From NCBI GenBank assembly GCA_036936605.1, contig JAUPFV010000001.1, positions 120,722,771 to 120,786,770 of the forward strand: a stretch of DNA of 64,000 nt, written 5' to 3'. This stretch comes from Limnanthes douglasii subsp. nivea. Its lineage: Eukaryota; Streptophyta; Magnoliopsida; Brassicales; Limnanthaceae. Shown piece by piece: positions 10,655 through 21,667 of the stretch (the stretch's first letter is position 1; every line of letters begins with the position of its first letter). The notes under the pieces are model-generated. The model ran no database searches, had not been told where the DNA came from, and saw nothing but the letters and a program-made list of their open reading frames with translations. The position numbers and the translations under genes are program-made.

Positions 10655-10770
10655 GATTAAACTAAAGTCCTTGGAAGGCCAGGGCATTTTTATAACCGTG
10701 TCCGGTGTTTGTTCGGACAGATCTGTTTGTTTTAAAAACTTAAAGTCCTTGGATGGCCAAGGCACTTCGG
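10655..10770 (+). repeat. 78 bp tandem repeat, 2 copies (element A spacer)
   Basis: TAAAGTCCTTGGAAGGCCAG at 10663 and TAAAGTCCTTGGATGGCCAA at 10741, 78 bp apart, between the end of the antisense gene and the end of pol. Confidence 0.65.
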
Positions 10771-11118
10771 TTATTTTAATGGATGTCTTTATTTTGCACA
10801 ACTCTTGCATTTTTTCATAGTTTGTTTCAATTTTAATGGTTAGTGTTTAAACAGCCCTTAGTTATTTCATAAATATTCTAAAGCGAGAGTGTTTAAATTC
10901 TCCGATGACAAATGTTTAAGTAGTCATCATTCCTTTAATTCAATCCGGATGGTGTGACAAGAAACAAAGTAAGAACACTCCGAATTTTTAAGAAGGCATC
11001 AAATTTTATAAAAAAGCCCGGACACCTCATTAAAACCTCCCCGCGCCACCAGGGTAGGAAAGAGTATGCCCCCAAATATTTACATGGATTTTTAAACAAG
11101 TAAATATTTACACAGTTT

Positions 11119-12372
11119 CTAGTCCAAGTACATTCGGAGATGCTCAATGTTCCAAGGGTGATTCAAAACCCTTCCATCCTTGTCTTCTAGCCAGTATGTT
11201 ACAGGTTTAAGCCTTTCAATGACCATATAAGGTTCTTCCCAAGTTGGGGCCAGTTTACCGAGCAACTTCTCTTTAGTGTGTAAGAAGACTTTCCTTAACA
11301 CCTTATCCCCCGGCTGAAAATCTCTTCTTTTAACTTTGGAAGCAAACCTGCTTCTCATCAAACCCTGATAGTTTGCAGCTCTAAGGTGAGCCTTAACTTT
11401 TCTTTCTTCTATTAAGTCGAGCTGACCTCTGATTGCCACTTCGTTAGCGTGTTCGGAGAAATTGTGAACTCGAAATAAAGGGAGAGTTGCTTCTATGGGA
11501 GCTACTGCATCCATCCCATAGACCAAGGCAAAAGGTGACTCTTGTGTTGCAGCCCCAGGTGTAGTCTGGTAGGCCCACAAAACCTCTTGTAAATAACTAG
11601 GCCATTTTCCAGCAGCCTCTTCTAAATTTTTCTTCAAACCGGACAGTATAGTTATGTTAGCTACTTCAACCTGACCATTTGCTTGTGGGTGGAAAGGTGA
11701 AGAGAAACAATGTTGTATACCCCTAGAGGCACAGTTACTCTCCATTTACTTGTTGTCGAATTGTGGCCCATTGTCTGTTGTTATATTCTGTGGAATGCCA
11801 AATCTGCAACAGATATTGGATAAAATGAATTTTATGACAGCTTTTGATGTTGTTCCTGCCAATGGGGCTGCTTCGATCCACTTCAAAAAATAATCAATAG
11901 CAACAATTATTGTCCTGCATCCTCCGGATGCCATAGGAAGAGGTCCCACCAAATCCAACCCCCATCGAGCAAAAGGTATAGGCTCAGAAATTGACTCTAA
12001 AGGGATGGCTGGAACATGAATTTCATTGCTATATCTCTGGCATGGGTCACACCTTTTCACCAGTTCCTTAGCATCTTGCATTATAGATGGCCAGTAATAG
12101 CCAACCAATAAAACTCTTCTTGTTAGAACCCTGAATCCACAATGAGTTGATCCCTCACCATCATGTAATTCGAAGAGGACTCTTTGAGATTCATCATCCC
12201 CCAAACATCGTAAAAGGGGTTTACTGTAAGACTTCTTATAAAGAACATTTCTTAGTATGATGAAACCACGAGCCTTGTACTTTACTTTTCTTGCTATCGA
12301 CTTCTCCGGAGGCAAAATACCATCGGAGAGATACTGCAGGAGAGGAAACCTCCAATCTTGAGGTTGTTTTGT
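11119..12372 (-). pseudogene. Element A integrase
   Basis: C-terminal part of the polyprotein, in the same frame as RT. The zinc-binding HHCC module is intact: HDGEGSTHCGF ... CDPCQ. The catalytic core shows GLDLVGPLP (first Asp), TDNGPQFDNK (second Asp) and GQVEVAN (Glu), the DDE set. The C-terminal region reads VLWAYQTTPGAATQESPFAL, then DKVLRKVFLHTKEKLLGKL and ends WNIEHLRMYLD. There is one in-frame TAA at 11746-11748 directly after FDNK, between the second Asp and the Glu, which would cut off the active site. Otherwise the coding sequence is continuous, with full family length. Confidence 0.88.
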
Positions 12373-14274
12373 CTATACATCAAAAATTTCTTCCTTCTTA
12401 CCCATATTGAGTTGAATGGAAGGGCACTCTAGCACATGGATCCAAGGATATGACTCAGTATAGGTTATGGTTGCCAAGGAATCTGCTAGTTCATTTTCTG
12501 TTCGGGGTATGTGCTCATAAACGATGCTTTTGAACTTAAGTGCCTCATTTTTAAGAAGAAGTAAGTACTTCACTAGTTACTCCTTTTTTGCCTCAGATTG
12601 ACCTTGCGCATGGTGGATAAGAAGCTGGGAATCACTCATCAGCTTGACCCTTTTGGCCCCACAAATATGAGCTAACTTTAAACCAGCTATAGTAGCTTTG
12701 TATTCAGACTCATTATTGGAAGCCCTAAACGCAAAACATATACCTTGGTACATTCTGTCACCATACGGAGAGGTTAAGCATACCTCTGCACCACATCCCA
12801 TAGTACTTGATCCACCATTCGTCCGGACAACCCATACCTTTTTATCTTTCATCTCAGTTGTTTGCTCTGTATCCTTATCCGAGTGGAATTCAACTAAGAA
12901 ATCAGCCACAACTTGGGCTTTGATTGCTGCTCGCAGAGAAAAATCAATATCGAAGTCCCCCAACTCCACTGACCACTTAGTCATTCTACTTGAAATATCT
13001 GCCTTTTGAAGAACATTTTTCAAGGGATAGGATGTCCTGACGATAATAGGATGAGCCTGAAAATAAGGCCTCGTATTTCTTGCAGCAATTACCAAGGCTA
13101 ATGCTAATTTTCCGAGCTTTAAATAGCGTTTTTCTGCATCTATCAAGCTCTTGCTGATGTAGTACACTAGACGGGGGTAATTATCCACTTCTCTTACCAA
13201 TACAGCACTGATGGCACAATTGGAAACTACCAAGTATACGAAGAGTGTCTCTCCATCAACAGGTTTAAATAAAGTCTTGGGGGAGGACAGATGTTTCTTA
13301 ATCTCATTGAAGGCCTCATCACACTGTGAAGTCCAGTCAAATCCCTTTGCACCCTTTAAAGTTTGAAAAAGCGGGGCACATATGTCCGAAGACCTCGAGA
13401 TGGATCGATTTAAAGCAGCCAACCTCCCAGTCAACCGTTGTACTTCTTTAATATTCCTAGGAGGCTCCATTTGGAATAAAGCATTAAGTTGGTCCGGATC
13501 GGGCTGTATCCCTTGCTCACTTATTATATACCCCAGGAATTTCCCGGACTGCACTCCGAATACACACTTCTCTGGATTTAGTTTCAAATTTACTTTTACT
13601 AAGTTAGCAAAAGTTTCTTGGAGATCTGCCAAGTGTAGTTCTTCATCCATACTTTTTACCATCATGTCATCAATGTACACCTCCATATTTCTTCCAATTT
13701 GATCAGCAAAGGCTTTATTTACTAACCTCTGATAGGTAGCCCCAACATTTTTTAACCCAAATGGCATCACCTTGTAACAATGAAGACCCCTATCAGTGAC
13801 AAACGTGGTATGCTCCTGATCCTTTGAATCTACTTGAATCTGATTGTACCCAGAGAAGGCATCCATGAAAGACAGTAGCTTATTCCTAGAAGTGGAATCC
13901 ACCAGTTGATCAATCCGGGGGACCGGGTATAAATCTTTTGGGAAAGCTCTATTGAGATCTGTGAAGTCAATGCACATATGCCACTTGCCATTCTTCTTTT
14001 TTACCAAGACCGGATTGGCTGTCCACAAAGGATACCGAGACTCTTTTATATGCCCCATTTTAGTAAGCATGTCAACTTCTTGAACAATAACATCAGCCTT
14101 TTCCTTGGAAAAAGCCCTTCTCTTTTGTACCACAGGTGCTATGTCTCTCCGGATGGATAGGTGATGTGATATAATATCTGTTGGAACCCCGGTAACATCA
14201 GCATTGCACCAAGCAAAAACATGTTGATGGTCTTTTAGAAACTTCAACATTTTACTCTTCAGTTCGGATGACAT
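12373..14274 (-). pseudogene. Element A reverse transcriptase and two RNase H domains
   Basis: Continuous 565-codon frame from 14274 to 12577, then the same frame after a TAA (12577-12579) to a TAG at 12373-12375. RT motifs: [66 protein letters not shown] and the active site YIDDM (13677-13663). The gypsy RNase H follows (VYYISKSLIDAEKRYLKLGK, FQAHPIIVRTSYPL), then a second, archaeal-type RNase H (NNESEYKATIAGLKLA, SDSQLLIHHAQGQSEAK, then VYEHIPRTENELADSLAT), the double arrangement known for Tat elements. In the second RNase H the expected catalytic IDG reads TNG (RTNGGSS), so its first Asp is Asn. Confidence 0.92.
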
Positions 14275-15021
14275 TTTGGACCCTATCTTAACATTTTTTC
14301 CCTCTTCTAAATAATGTGTTTCAACTTCTTCAACCGGTATTAAAACTCCAGGGGTCTCTCTGGGGTCATCAATTTCACCCTCACCCCTAGAAAGCCCCTC
14401 AAACTGTTATTCCTCATCGATACGAACTGCTCCCAACGTCCGAGGAGCCAGTGCTGTTGCATAACACTCTCTTGAAATTTTTTAGCTGCTCCGAACAACT
14501 CCCACTTGTCCTTGCACAGCATATTTCAAACATTGGTGGACTGTTGAGGCCACTGCATGCATCCTAGAGAGCCAAGACCTCCCTAGAATAGCATTGTAAC
14601 AAGTGGGACAATCCACCACTATAAACAGTATTCTAACCATCTTCTTAAAATGGCCCTTGCCCAACAAAACTTCCTCTTCGAACTCCCCGATCACATCTGC
14701 TGAGCTTCCAGTGAAACCCACAATTGATCTGTCCGAACGCTGAATTACAGCTGGGTTTTTCATCTTTTTGTAAGAGGTTAAAAAGAGGATATTGGATGAA
14801 CTCCCAGTATCCACCAAGATTCGTCTTATGTCATTGCCCCCAATGGATGCTCCTATGACAACAACATCTTCATGAGGGCCAGCTATATCCCTCAAGTCAT
14901 CTTCATCAAAAACAATGAAGGGAAATGGAATCTGTGATTGATAAGAGGTCATGCCTCCTTCCAGCTGGGTAGCTAAAGTATGAACGTGCCTCTTTCTTGA
15001 AGAAGCAGTGGGTGCTGTCAT
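14275..15021 (-). pseudogene. Element A aspartic protease and linker
   Basis: Same frame as RT. Begins MTAPTASSRKRHVHTLATQL; the protease active site is LVDTGSSSNILF, followed by a flap-like VGFTGSSADVIGEF and LGRSWLSRMHAVASTVHQCL. In-frame stops at about 14482 (after VRSS) and about 14410 (after RIDEE) interrupt the linker to RT. At the 5' end the frame changes from gag by an ATGA overlap at 15018-15021. Element B has the same module at 47795-48409. Confidence 0.88.
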
Positions 15022-15157
15022 AGTATCCCCTCAATTGTGAGTGACTCAAAAAAGTTAATAAGCCCAGAGACTGTTTTACAACGTTCCTCAATTGCACCCA
15101 CTCTGTTTCGAGTTGGATCAGGATCCAAGTACTCTGACTCTACATCGAATCTTTTGA

Positions 15158-16741
15158 TTATAACCATAGCTCCCTCCGGAGCGGAAGTGCCTGCATTATT
15201 TGGACCAGGCCGATGAGCATTATCAGGCATATTTCCTCATCTTCTTTTGACATATGCCCCCACTTTCCTCTTTCAATTAAATTCTGGACTTCTTGCTTTA
15301 AAGCAATACAATCGTCGGTGGTATGGCCAGTATCATTATGGTACTGATAGAAAGAATTGTTATGATGTTCCCTAGGAGATTTCAGTGCAGCCGGCCTTCT
15401 ATAGTGTACTTCTTCCTTTGTTTTGTCATAAATGGTGGCCACACTTTCTTTCAACTCACCAAACCACTCCGGTTGAACCCAAGGCCCTGTCTTATTTCTA
15501 GATTGTTGACTCTGGGCAGGCGCAGCTGGCTGAGACTGAGCTTTAGCTCTGTTATGACCTTGTCCGGCCTCCCTTGTCTTGTTCCCGGACTGATTTTGGT
15601 TGGGGTTTGGTGCAACCGGGGCAGACCTCACCTGCATGTGCACCCTAGTTTTTTTTGTTTCATCAACGTTAATTTGCTTTCCGACCTGATTCAGTAGACC
15701 TCCCCAAGTCATGGCTTTCTAACTGGTCACTGAATCAGCCAAATTTCAGGGGTTTAAGCCCTGCCTTAAAGATGTTATGGCTACTTGCTCAAAGCAATCA
15801 GCCAACCCGTTTTTGGTGTTTACAAAATGACTTATGTATTCTTTTAGTGATTCATTCGGTTCTTGGGAACAATGGATAATTGTGTCCCCATTGCCCTTCA
15901 ATTCCTTAATTCCAACGAACTGCCTTCGAAAGGCCACCCAAAAGGTATCAAAATTTCTAATGCAACCTTGTGGTAGGCTGTTATACCACTTCAGAGCACT
16001 CCCTGTAAAGGATTGAGAGAATGCTCTATAGAGTAACTTGTCATCATCATCGAAATTCATCTTGAAGTTTTTAAATTACTCCAATTGGTTGTCCGGATCT
16101 TTACTGCCATCGTATTTCTCCATTTTTGTGCTATCAAACCTCTTAGGGAGGTTTCCGGATAGAATCTTGGAAGACAAAGGAGATTGTCTCCAATTCCTGC
16201 CACGACTGAAAACGGTATCCTCATTGGGAGTTGCAAAGATACCTGGTTCATCATGGAAGGCAAAAGGATCCACCACCAACTTCCCATGTCTATCCCTTTT
16301 TCTTGAATACTTTTTAATCAACTTTTGTTTCTTTTTAGATCGGCCCTCATCACTACTAGAGGATAAGGACTCTTCAACTTCATCCTCGCCCGAGGAGCTA
16401 CTAGAAGATTCCGAGTCTGAATCAGAACTTTCCACCGGTTTGGACCGGTGAGACTTTTTGGAGCTAGCATGAGTCTTCTTCGTACTCACATGGGTCTTCG
16501 AAGGCTCATGCTCTCTAGGGTTGTCAGTATGATGAGCAACTGATGCCTTTGACTTCTCTTTTATGCCCATCTTTTCCTTTTCTACCCTCAGAGCCTCTAT
16601 CTCGCCCTTTAATCTATTACGCTCCTCGATGGTATATTCATCATTTTCACCCACCACTTCAAGCAGAGCTGGTGGTACTTCTGGTGCGTCCGGATTCATT
16701 CGGACTGATTTTTTTTTTATGGTTTCGAATGCTAGATTCAT
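15158..16741 (-). pseudogene. Element A gag
   Basis: First in-frame ATG 16741 (MNLAFETIKKK), only about 33 bases after the 5' LTR. The N-terminal part is rich in Lys, Ser and Asp (SSDSDSESSSSSSGEDEVEE), followed by the capsid region: NLPKRFDSTKMEKYDGSKDP, DDDDKLLYRAFSQSFTGSAL, KWYNSLPQGCIRNFDTFWVA, QEPNESLKEYISHFVNTKNG. The end has YQYHNDTGHTTDDCIALKQE, a zinc-knuckle-like remnant. Stops at 16076, 15746 and about 15720 and a frameshift near 15230 break it. The homologous capsid of element B confirms the family. Confidence 0.85.
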
Positions 16742-16755
16742 GAACGTTCGTGCTC

Positions 16756-16773
16756 CCACTGTGGTCGCCAATT
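16756..16773 (-). other. Element A primer-binding site
   Basis: Directly inside the 5' LTR the minus strand reads AATTGGCGACCACAGTGGGA. TGGCGAC and TGGG match the 3' end of plant arginine tRNAs partly, the type of primer reported for Ogre/Tat elements; the tRNA identity is an inference. Confidence 0.5.
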
Positions 16774-17181
16774 TGGTGTGGTTTGTTTTTGTCTGAGGGT
16801 AAGTTTGTAATTTTTGTTTAGAGTTTTGTGGAAGTTTGTGAGTATTTAATGTTTGGGTAGAGTGTAGAGGGAGAATTAAGCAGTCTGGTTGTATTTAATT
16901 TTCATTTCCCTCATTTAATGTTGGTGGTTGGGTATTTATACCCTTATATTTGGGCCTTATGGGCTTTCGGGTCGTGTTTAATGGACCCGGGTCGAGTTTA
17001 AGGACCCATTAGTTCTAAGTAGGAGAACAAGAAGCTTAGTCAAGAAGTGATTAGGTTTTAAGTACTTTAGTTCTGTTCGAACAGTCCAATGGATGATGGT
17101 GTCCGAACTGCCCCTGTCCGGTTGGGTAGACATTGTCCGAACTACCCCTGTCCGAAGTGGTGACTGAATCCGGACTCATCA
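16774..17181 (-). repeat. Element A 5' LTR (right copy), 408 bp
   Basis: Same ends as the left copy; carries TATAAATA (minus strand, 16941-16932) as probable core promoter. Near its start in sense direction are two 20 bp direct repeats of the GTCCGAACTGCCCCTGTCCG type (17101-17120 and 17135-17154, one mismatch), placed like U3 enhancer repeats. Followed by target duplication ATCGG at 17182-17186. Confidence 0.93.
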
Positions 17182-17196
17182 ATCGGTGACTTACGA

Positions 17197-17318
17197 GTGG
17201 GTATTTTAATGAGGCACAATGTAAGCCAATTTTTTCTATAAATCAGTTTTTAAACACACTTCGTTATTTCATTTGCCGTATATTTCCTAACATATACATA
17301 AATCTACGTACATAAAAT
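17197..17318 (+). other. Post-pol conserved spacer segment, copy 2
   Basis: Matches 1383-1512 (GAGTGGGTATTTTAATGAGG, then ACATAAATCTACGTACATAA) and directly abuts the target duplication of element A, so A landed in a second copy of this older gypsy spacer. Confidence 0.6.
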
Positions 17319-17444
17319 GGGCTTCTAAGGGAGTCAAGAGTCATTAAAGGCGATTTATGACCAAGTAACCAATGTAACTGGCCACAACTGAAGTAATGTG
17401 CATAAACATAGGTCAACAACCTTAATTAGAGAAGTAATGTACTT

Positions 17445-17495
<51 letters not shown>

Positions 17496-19420
17496 ACGAT
17501 TGTTGATATAAATAAGATTGTAAGTTTGTAAAAAAAAGACATCGTTTCTTCTTAGATTAATAAAATTACTACATGACAAATATTTGTGAGATTTTTCTTT
17601 AACACTTTTAATCAACATACATTTTTTACGCAAACTCATTAACCTTATACGACTTGCCCATATTCTGAGGCAGGTTAGTACTCTCACTTCCCCATTACAA
17701 ATATAAATAATTTTTTCAAATGATGAGTAATGGTGGGTAAATCTAGCCTATTTCTCCTTGTTGTGATCATTTTTAGGTAAAAGAATAAATCTTAGTAGTC
17801 ACATTCCTACCCTACCCTAAGTCGCCATGTTTTGCACCCAACCCACCCAACTCAATCCATCATGGTATTAACAAGGGCTTCCAACACATAGGGGCCACCT
17901 ACACTACAATTTGATCGATGAATTACTAAGCATATATCACATAAGGATGACAACCCTACCCACTCTGGGCCTAATATTTTCAAACCTGAGTCCGTCATGC
18001 GGACGGACTAAATTCCCCAACCCGGCTCAGCCCGCTTGCGGGTTATAATTTTTAAACCTATACCATGTCTGTTTCATGCATTTTGCCACCTCTAATATCA
18101 CCCACAACCAATTAAGGTTTTCTGTTCTATAAAACTAGCACAACGAGCCACTTTCCACACAATCAACATCACTTATTCACAATTTTTCATAAGGAATGTT
18201 CAAAGTAATACTTAAGGATTACCGAATATGAAATACTCGGATGTAAACACCATAATACCTTTTTTTTATAGAGAAACCAACTTTCAACAAAACGAATGGA
18301 GCACCTAATGGTTAATAAGGAATAAATAGGTGATTTTGTTTGTTTTGAATTTAAGTCGTATGATTAAATCACAATTAACGACCCTTATAAATGCTTGACA
18401 CTAACAATTTATAAATACAAAATTCAAAATACATTTAAATATGATGCAACGCCTATTTATCTCAAAAAATGAATGCTATTTTGGTATGTGTCAGACACCG
18501 CACGTGGATTATGACGGATTTTCTTACATCTGTCCCCCCCCCCGTCGTTATGCCTTGATAATATTTTTGGGCATACTTAACACTTAAAAAATTATTTCTG
18601 CATCATTGATTACCTCGTCCACATTATTTTTTTTAGTCCTTTAAAATTTATTTTTCTAAAATTTACTTTAAGTACTAGAGAGAGTCTTGATAAGGCTATG
18701 TTCTACAAGTATTACACACTTCTTAAGACCATGAGGTAAGATTATACCGAAAACTAACAAAAGATTAAGTGACATGTAATATGAGGAAAATCTAAAGAGA
18801 AGGAAGATGCACAAGAAACAAAGATCACGAGCCGCATATGACGAGGAGTTCATTAAACAAATGAGACGAAAACTAGTAAGATAGTAAAATATTTCTAAGG
18901 AAGAAGTGATGTCATACGAATTAAGGGTAATAAGAAGAATATGACGAAGATCATGGAGTAGGCGATGAATCTAAAAATGATAAGCGATATTAATGGGGAA
19001 AGGTGAAACAATCAATGCAAACCCTTCTTGAAGAAGCCACACGTGTAACACGAGGGCGATAAGCTATACTAGACAAGGATCATGATGAGGATATAAGATG
19101 AGCATATAAAGCATCCAAACAGTTAGGATGGAGTAATATGTGTCTTTAATTTTTTCAATTACCAAACAACATATCAATACATTTACTACAGAGTATCACC
19201 GACATTAAAAGATTTTTAATTCGTTCAAACATTTAAAAAATAGATATTAAATACATGGGGATAAAATCTTACGTAAATAGTATACATAATAGGAGAGCAC
19301 TAGAGGAAAATAATGATTAAAGTTTTATACCAAAGAATTTAATACATAGAAATTCCAACTTCTTTCTTAATTTTCATACTTTTTATCTTGGCTTTCGGTT
19401 TGAGAAAGAAATACTTTAGC
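17319..19420. other. AT-rich decayed sequence, no gene
   Basis: Holds a (GA)n tract (17448-17490), a short C-rich run near 18534-18542 and a GACAACCCTA...CCTCTAA piece (17946-18115) that may be the relic of a small non-autonomous element. No coding similarity recognised. Confidence 0.5.
17448..17490 (+). repeat. (GA)n microsatellite, 43 bp
   Basis: Uninterrupted GA dinucleotide run. Confidence 0.95.
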
Positions 19421-19429
19421 AATACTATA

Positions 19430-19885
19430 CAATATGGACAACCAATCTAGTGCTAGTAAAGAAAAAGAATGAGAAATAGAAGATGTGTGTAGATTTCACT
19501 GATCTAAACAAAAATTGTCTGAAGGACCATATCTTTTTTTGAATAATTAATCAATTAGTATATGCAACCTTAAAGAATAAAATTTTATCCTTCATCGATG
19601 CTTATTTAGGTTAGAACCATATTTTAATGCATGAAGATAATCAACAACACGTTAATTTTATCACCAATAAGGAACTTTATAGACTTGTTAACAAAATATT
19701 TTCATCACAACTTGGATGAAACCTAGATGCTTATATTGTTTATATGTTAGTCACTAACAAAAACATTCACAAATATCAGAAGACTAAATCTAAAACTTAA
19801 TCCATAGAAGTGTACATTTGGTGTAAGGTCTAGAAAGTTCATGGGCTACATGGTCATTGAGAAGTATAAGGGCATCAGATCTCAT
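19430..19885 (+). pseudogene. Decayed gypsy reverse transcriptase fragment
   Basis: Translation in mixed frames shows CVDFTDLNKNCLKDH, NQLVYATLKNKILSFIDAYL, HVNFITNKELYR and, after a gap, CTFGV..SRKFMGYMVIEKYKGIR, that is, RT motifs in their normal order. The YIDD region is destroyed. Much older than A and B. Confidence 0.75.
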
Positions 19886-21412
19886 GACCCTCATGAGTCT
19901 AGCCATAATTTTCTCTCTAGTTTGGTTTGGCAGACCATTACTAGGGTAAAAATTTTAAAATTTAATACTAAAGACAAACAAGCTTCAACAAAACCACAAA
20001 AAATTAAGATATTAAATGTCTGAGCGAAAGAATAATACTTCAAGGTTCTAGTCTTCTCTCAATACTCTCGCAAACATTATAGGGCTATCAATAAGGGTAT
20101 AAATTGTATAGGCTAAAACCTATATTAATGTATTAGTTATAACTTATAATTGTAGGATCGAACTTAGTGTCACGAGCTTAGATTAGGCAGTCCATGACAT
20201 TAGTCGTGTAAGGCTAAGATCACAAATTTCATGTAATACAAAGAAACTTGAGCCAAAATCCCGTAAAGGATTTTGGTCGAAGTCTATGCCTATAAATATC
20301 AAACGATTCCCATCTAGAGGATCATTTGATTGCTTAGCAATACAAATATTTTCTCGTTATCTATGATTTTTTTTGCAATTGAAATCGAAAATATGTTATT
20401 CTCTAACTTATCCATATTTTCTCTCCAACAATCATATAATCCATTATTATTCAGATTTCAACGTCATACACCACTATGCAAATCTCTTCTAACGCCAATC
20501 TTTTCAATATTCTAAAATATATTTTCTGGTGATTTATTGGTCAACATAAATACTACCGAACATTACATGTGGCCGAAGATGGATCACTGCAGACATGTAG
20601 AGACGTGAACTATTTGAATATCTTAAGCAGAAGTTTGGGCCAAGACTTTTGTTGCAACCTAAGAGCAAGTTACTGTTGAAGGCAAGAAGAATGCTAGTGC
20701 ATAAGGATGAAAAAACAGACTGATCATTTGCATCATCGAACCGTATACATAATTTCCGAAAGGTTTATAAAGATACCAAGAAGCTTCTACAGGAATCTAG
20801 ATCACTAAAAGTCTGAATTGATATTTAATCTCAGTCTTTGATCAAAGAGTCGTTAGATCAAAACATGTTACAGGGGACAAAAGTACAAGCAGCCAATAAA
20901 ATTATACATGGGATGACAACCCCATCAGTTGTCTCATGTGTTGGTTGATAAGTTCATATTACCCTATGAGTCTTGTGTCCTTATTTAAGAGGTAAATATC
21001 CTCCATCAAGACAAATTCAGATTATATAATAAAAGTAATATTAATGATAATGGCCTAGTGTGAAGGTTACATTAATATAATATCCCAAAAACATAGACTC
21101 GAGATATGAATTAAATACGATAACTTAAGCATGATTGAAGAAATGAATTATAAGAAAACCTCTCAAATATTATGAAGACCCCAATATGAGGAGTATGACA
21201 AGCAAGCGATATAAAAATCCAAAGGTAAGCAATCTTCCAAATATTAAAACGACCAATACATAAAGAGTAAACTGATCATAGCATGTAAGTGACATGAAGA
21301 GCCAATGATAAGGCTTATTTGACGACATGCACATGGGCTTAGACCGACCAAAAAATAAGAAAAAGCATTCAGTAAGGTATATACGAGCTAAATACCATGA
21401 TCAGGCTTAGCA
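19886..21412. other. Decayed repeat sequence, possible LTR near 20100-20520
   Basis: GCCTATAAATATC at about 20289 followed by an AT-rich leader gives the look of an LTR promoter, but no second copy or borders were found. The rest shows no coding similarity. Confidence 0.25.
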
Positions 21413-21427
21413 AAGTGACTAAACAGA
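21413..21427 (+). other. SINE target site duplication (left)
   Basis: AAGTGACTAAACAGA; repeated exactly at 21653-21667 after the poly(A) tail. Confidence 0.9.
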
Positions 21428-21652
21428 CCCCCAAGGGGTAGCCGAGTTGGTTGAGTAAAGCATGCTCGTGATCAAAGGTCATGAGTTCGAGTCCATCTAC
21501 ATACGCTTTCTCGGCTGAGCATGTCACCTTGTGTGGTTTACCTTCTGGCGTTGGTTTGTAGGCTATTGCGTCAGACTGAGGGTTTACCCTGTGCGCACTC
21601 ATTGCACTCCGAGTAGCGACTGCGGGTTCCCTCCGAAAAAAAAAGAAAAAAA
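21428..21652 (+). mobile_element. tRNA-derived SINE
   Basis: About 225 bp between 15 bp perfect target duplications. Close to the 5' end is TAGCCGAGTTGG, an exact fit to the RNA polymerase III A box (TRGCNNAGYNGG), and 35 bp on is GAGTTCGAGTCC, one mismatch from a B box. The body ends in an A-rich tail interrupted by one G. Borders, promoter and tail all look intact, so the insertion is fairly recent. I cannot name the family. Confidence 0.88.
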
Positions 21653-21667
21653 AAGTGACTAAACAGA

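Larger units (their letters stand above)
6801..17181 (-). mobile_element. Element A: Tat-type Ty3/gypsy retrotransposon with antisense gene
   Basis: A 10.4 kb LTR retrotransposon whose gag-pro-pol runs on the minus strand (16741 to 11119), so the right LTR is its 5' LTR. Order in sense direction: LTR, primer-binding site, gag, protease, RT, gypsy RNase H, second (archaeal-type) RNase H, integrase, spacer with 78 bp repeat, an oppositely oriented ORF (7657-10620 on +), polypurine tract, LTR. This plan is typical of the Tat lineage. LTRs differ by about 8 substitutions and 2 one-base indels, roughly 2%, so the insertion is fairly recent. Gag-pro-pol has only a handful of stops and one or two frameshifts. 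It is inserted into older gypsy-like sequence. Confidence 0.92.
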
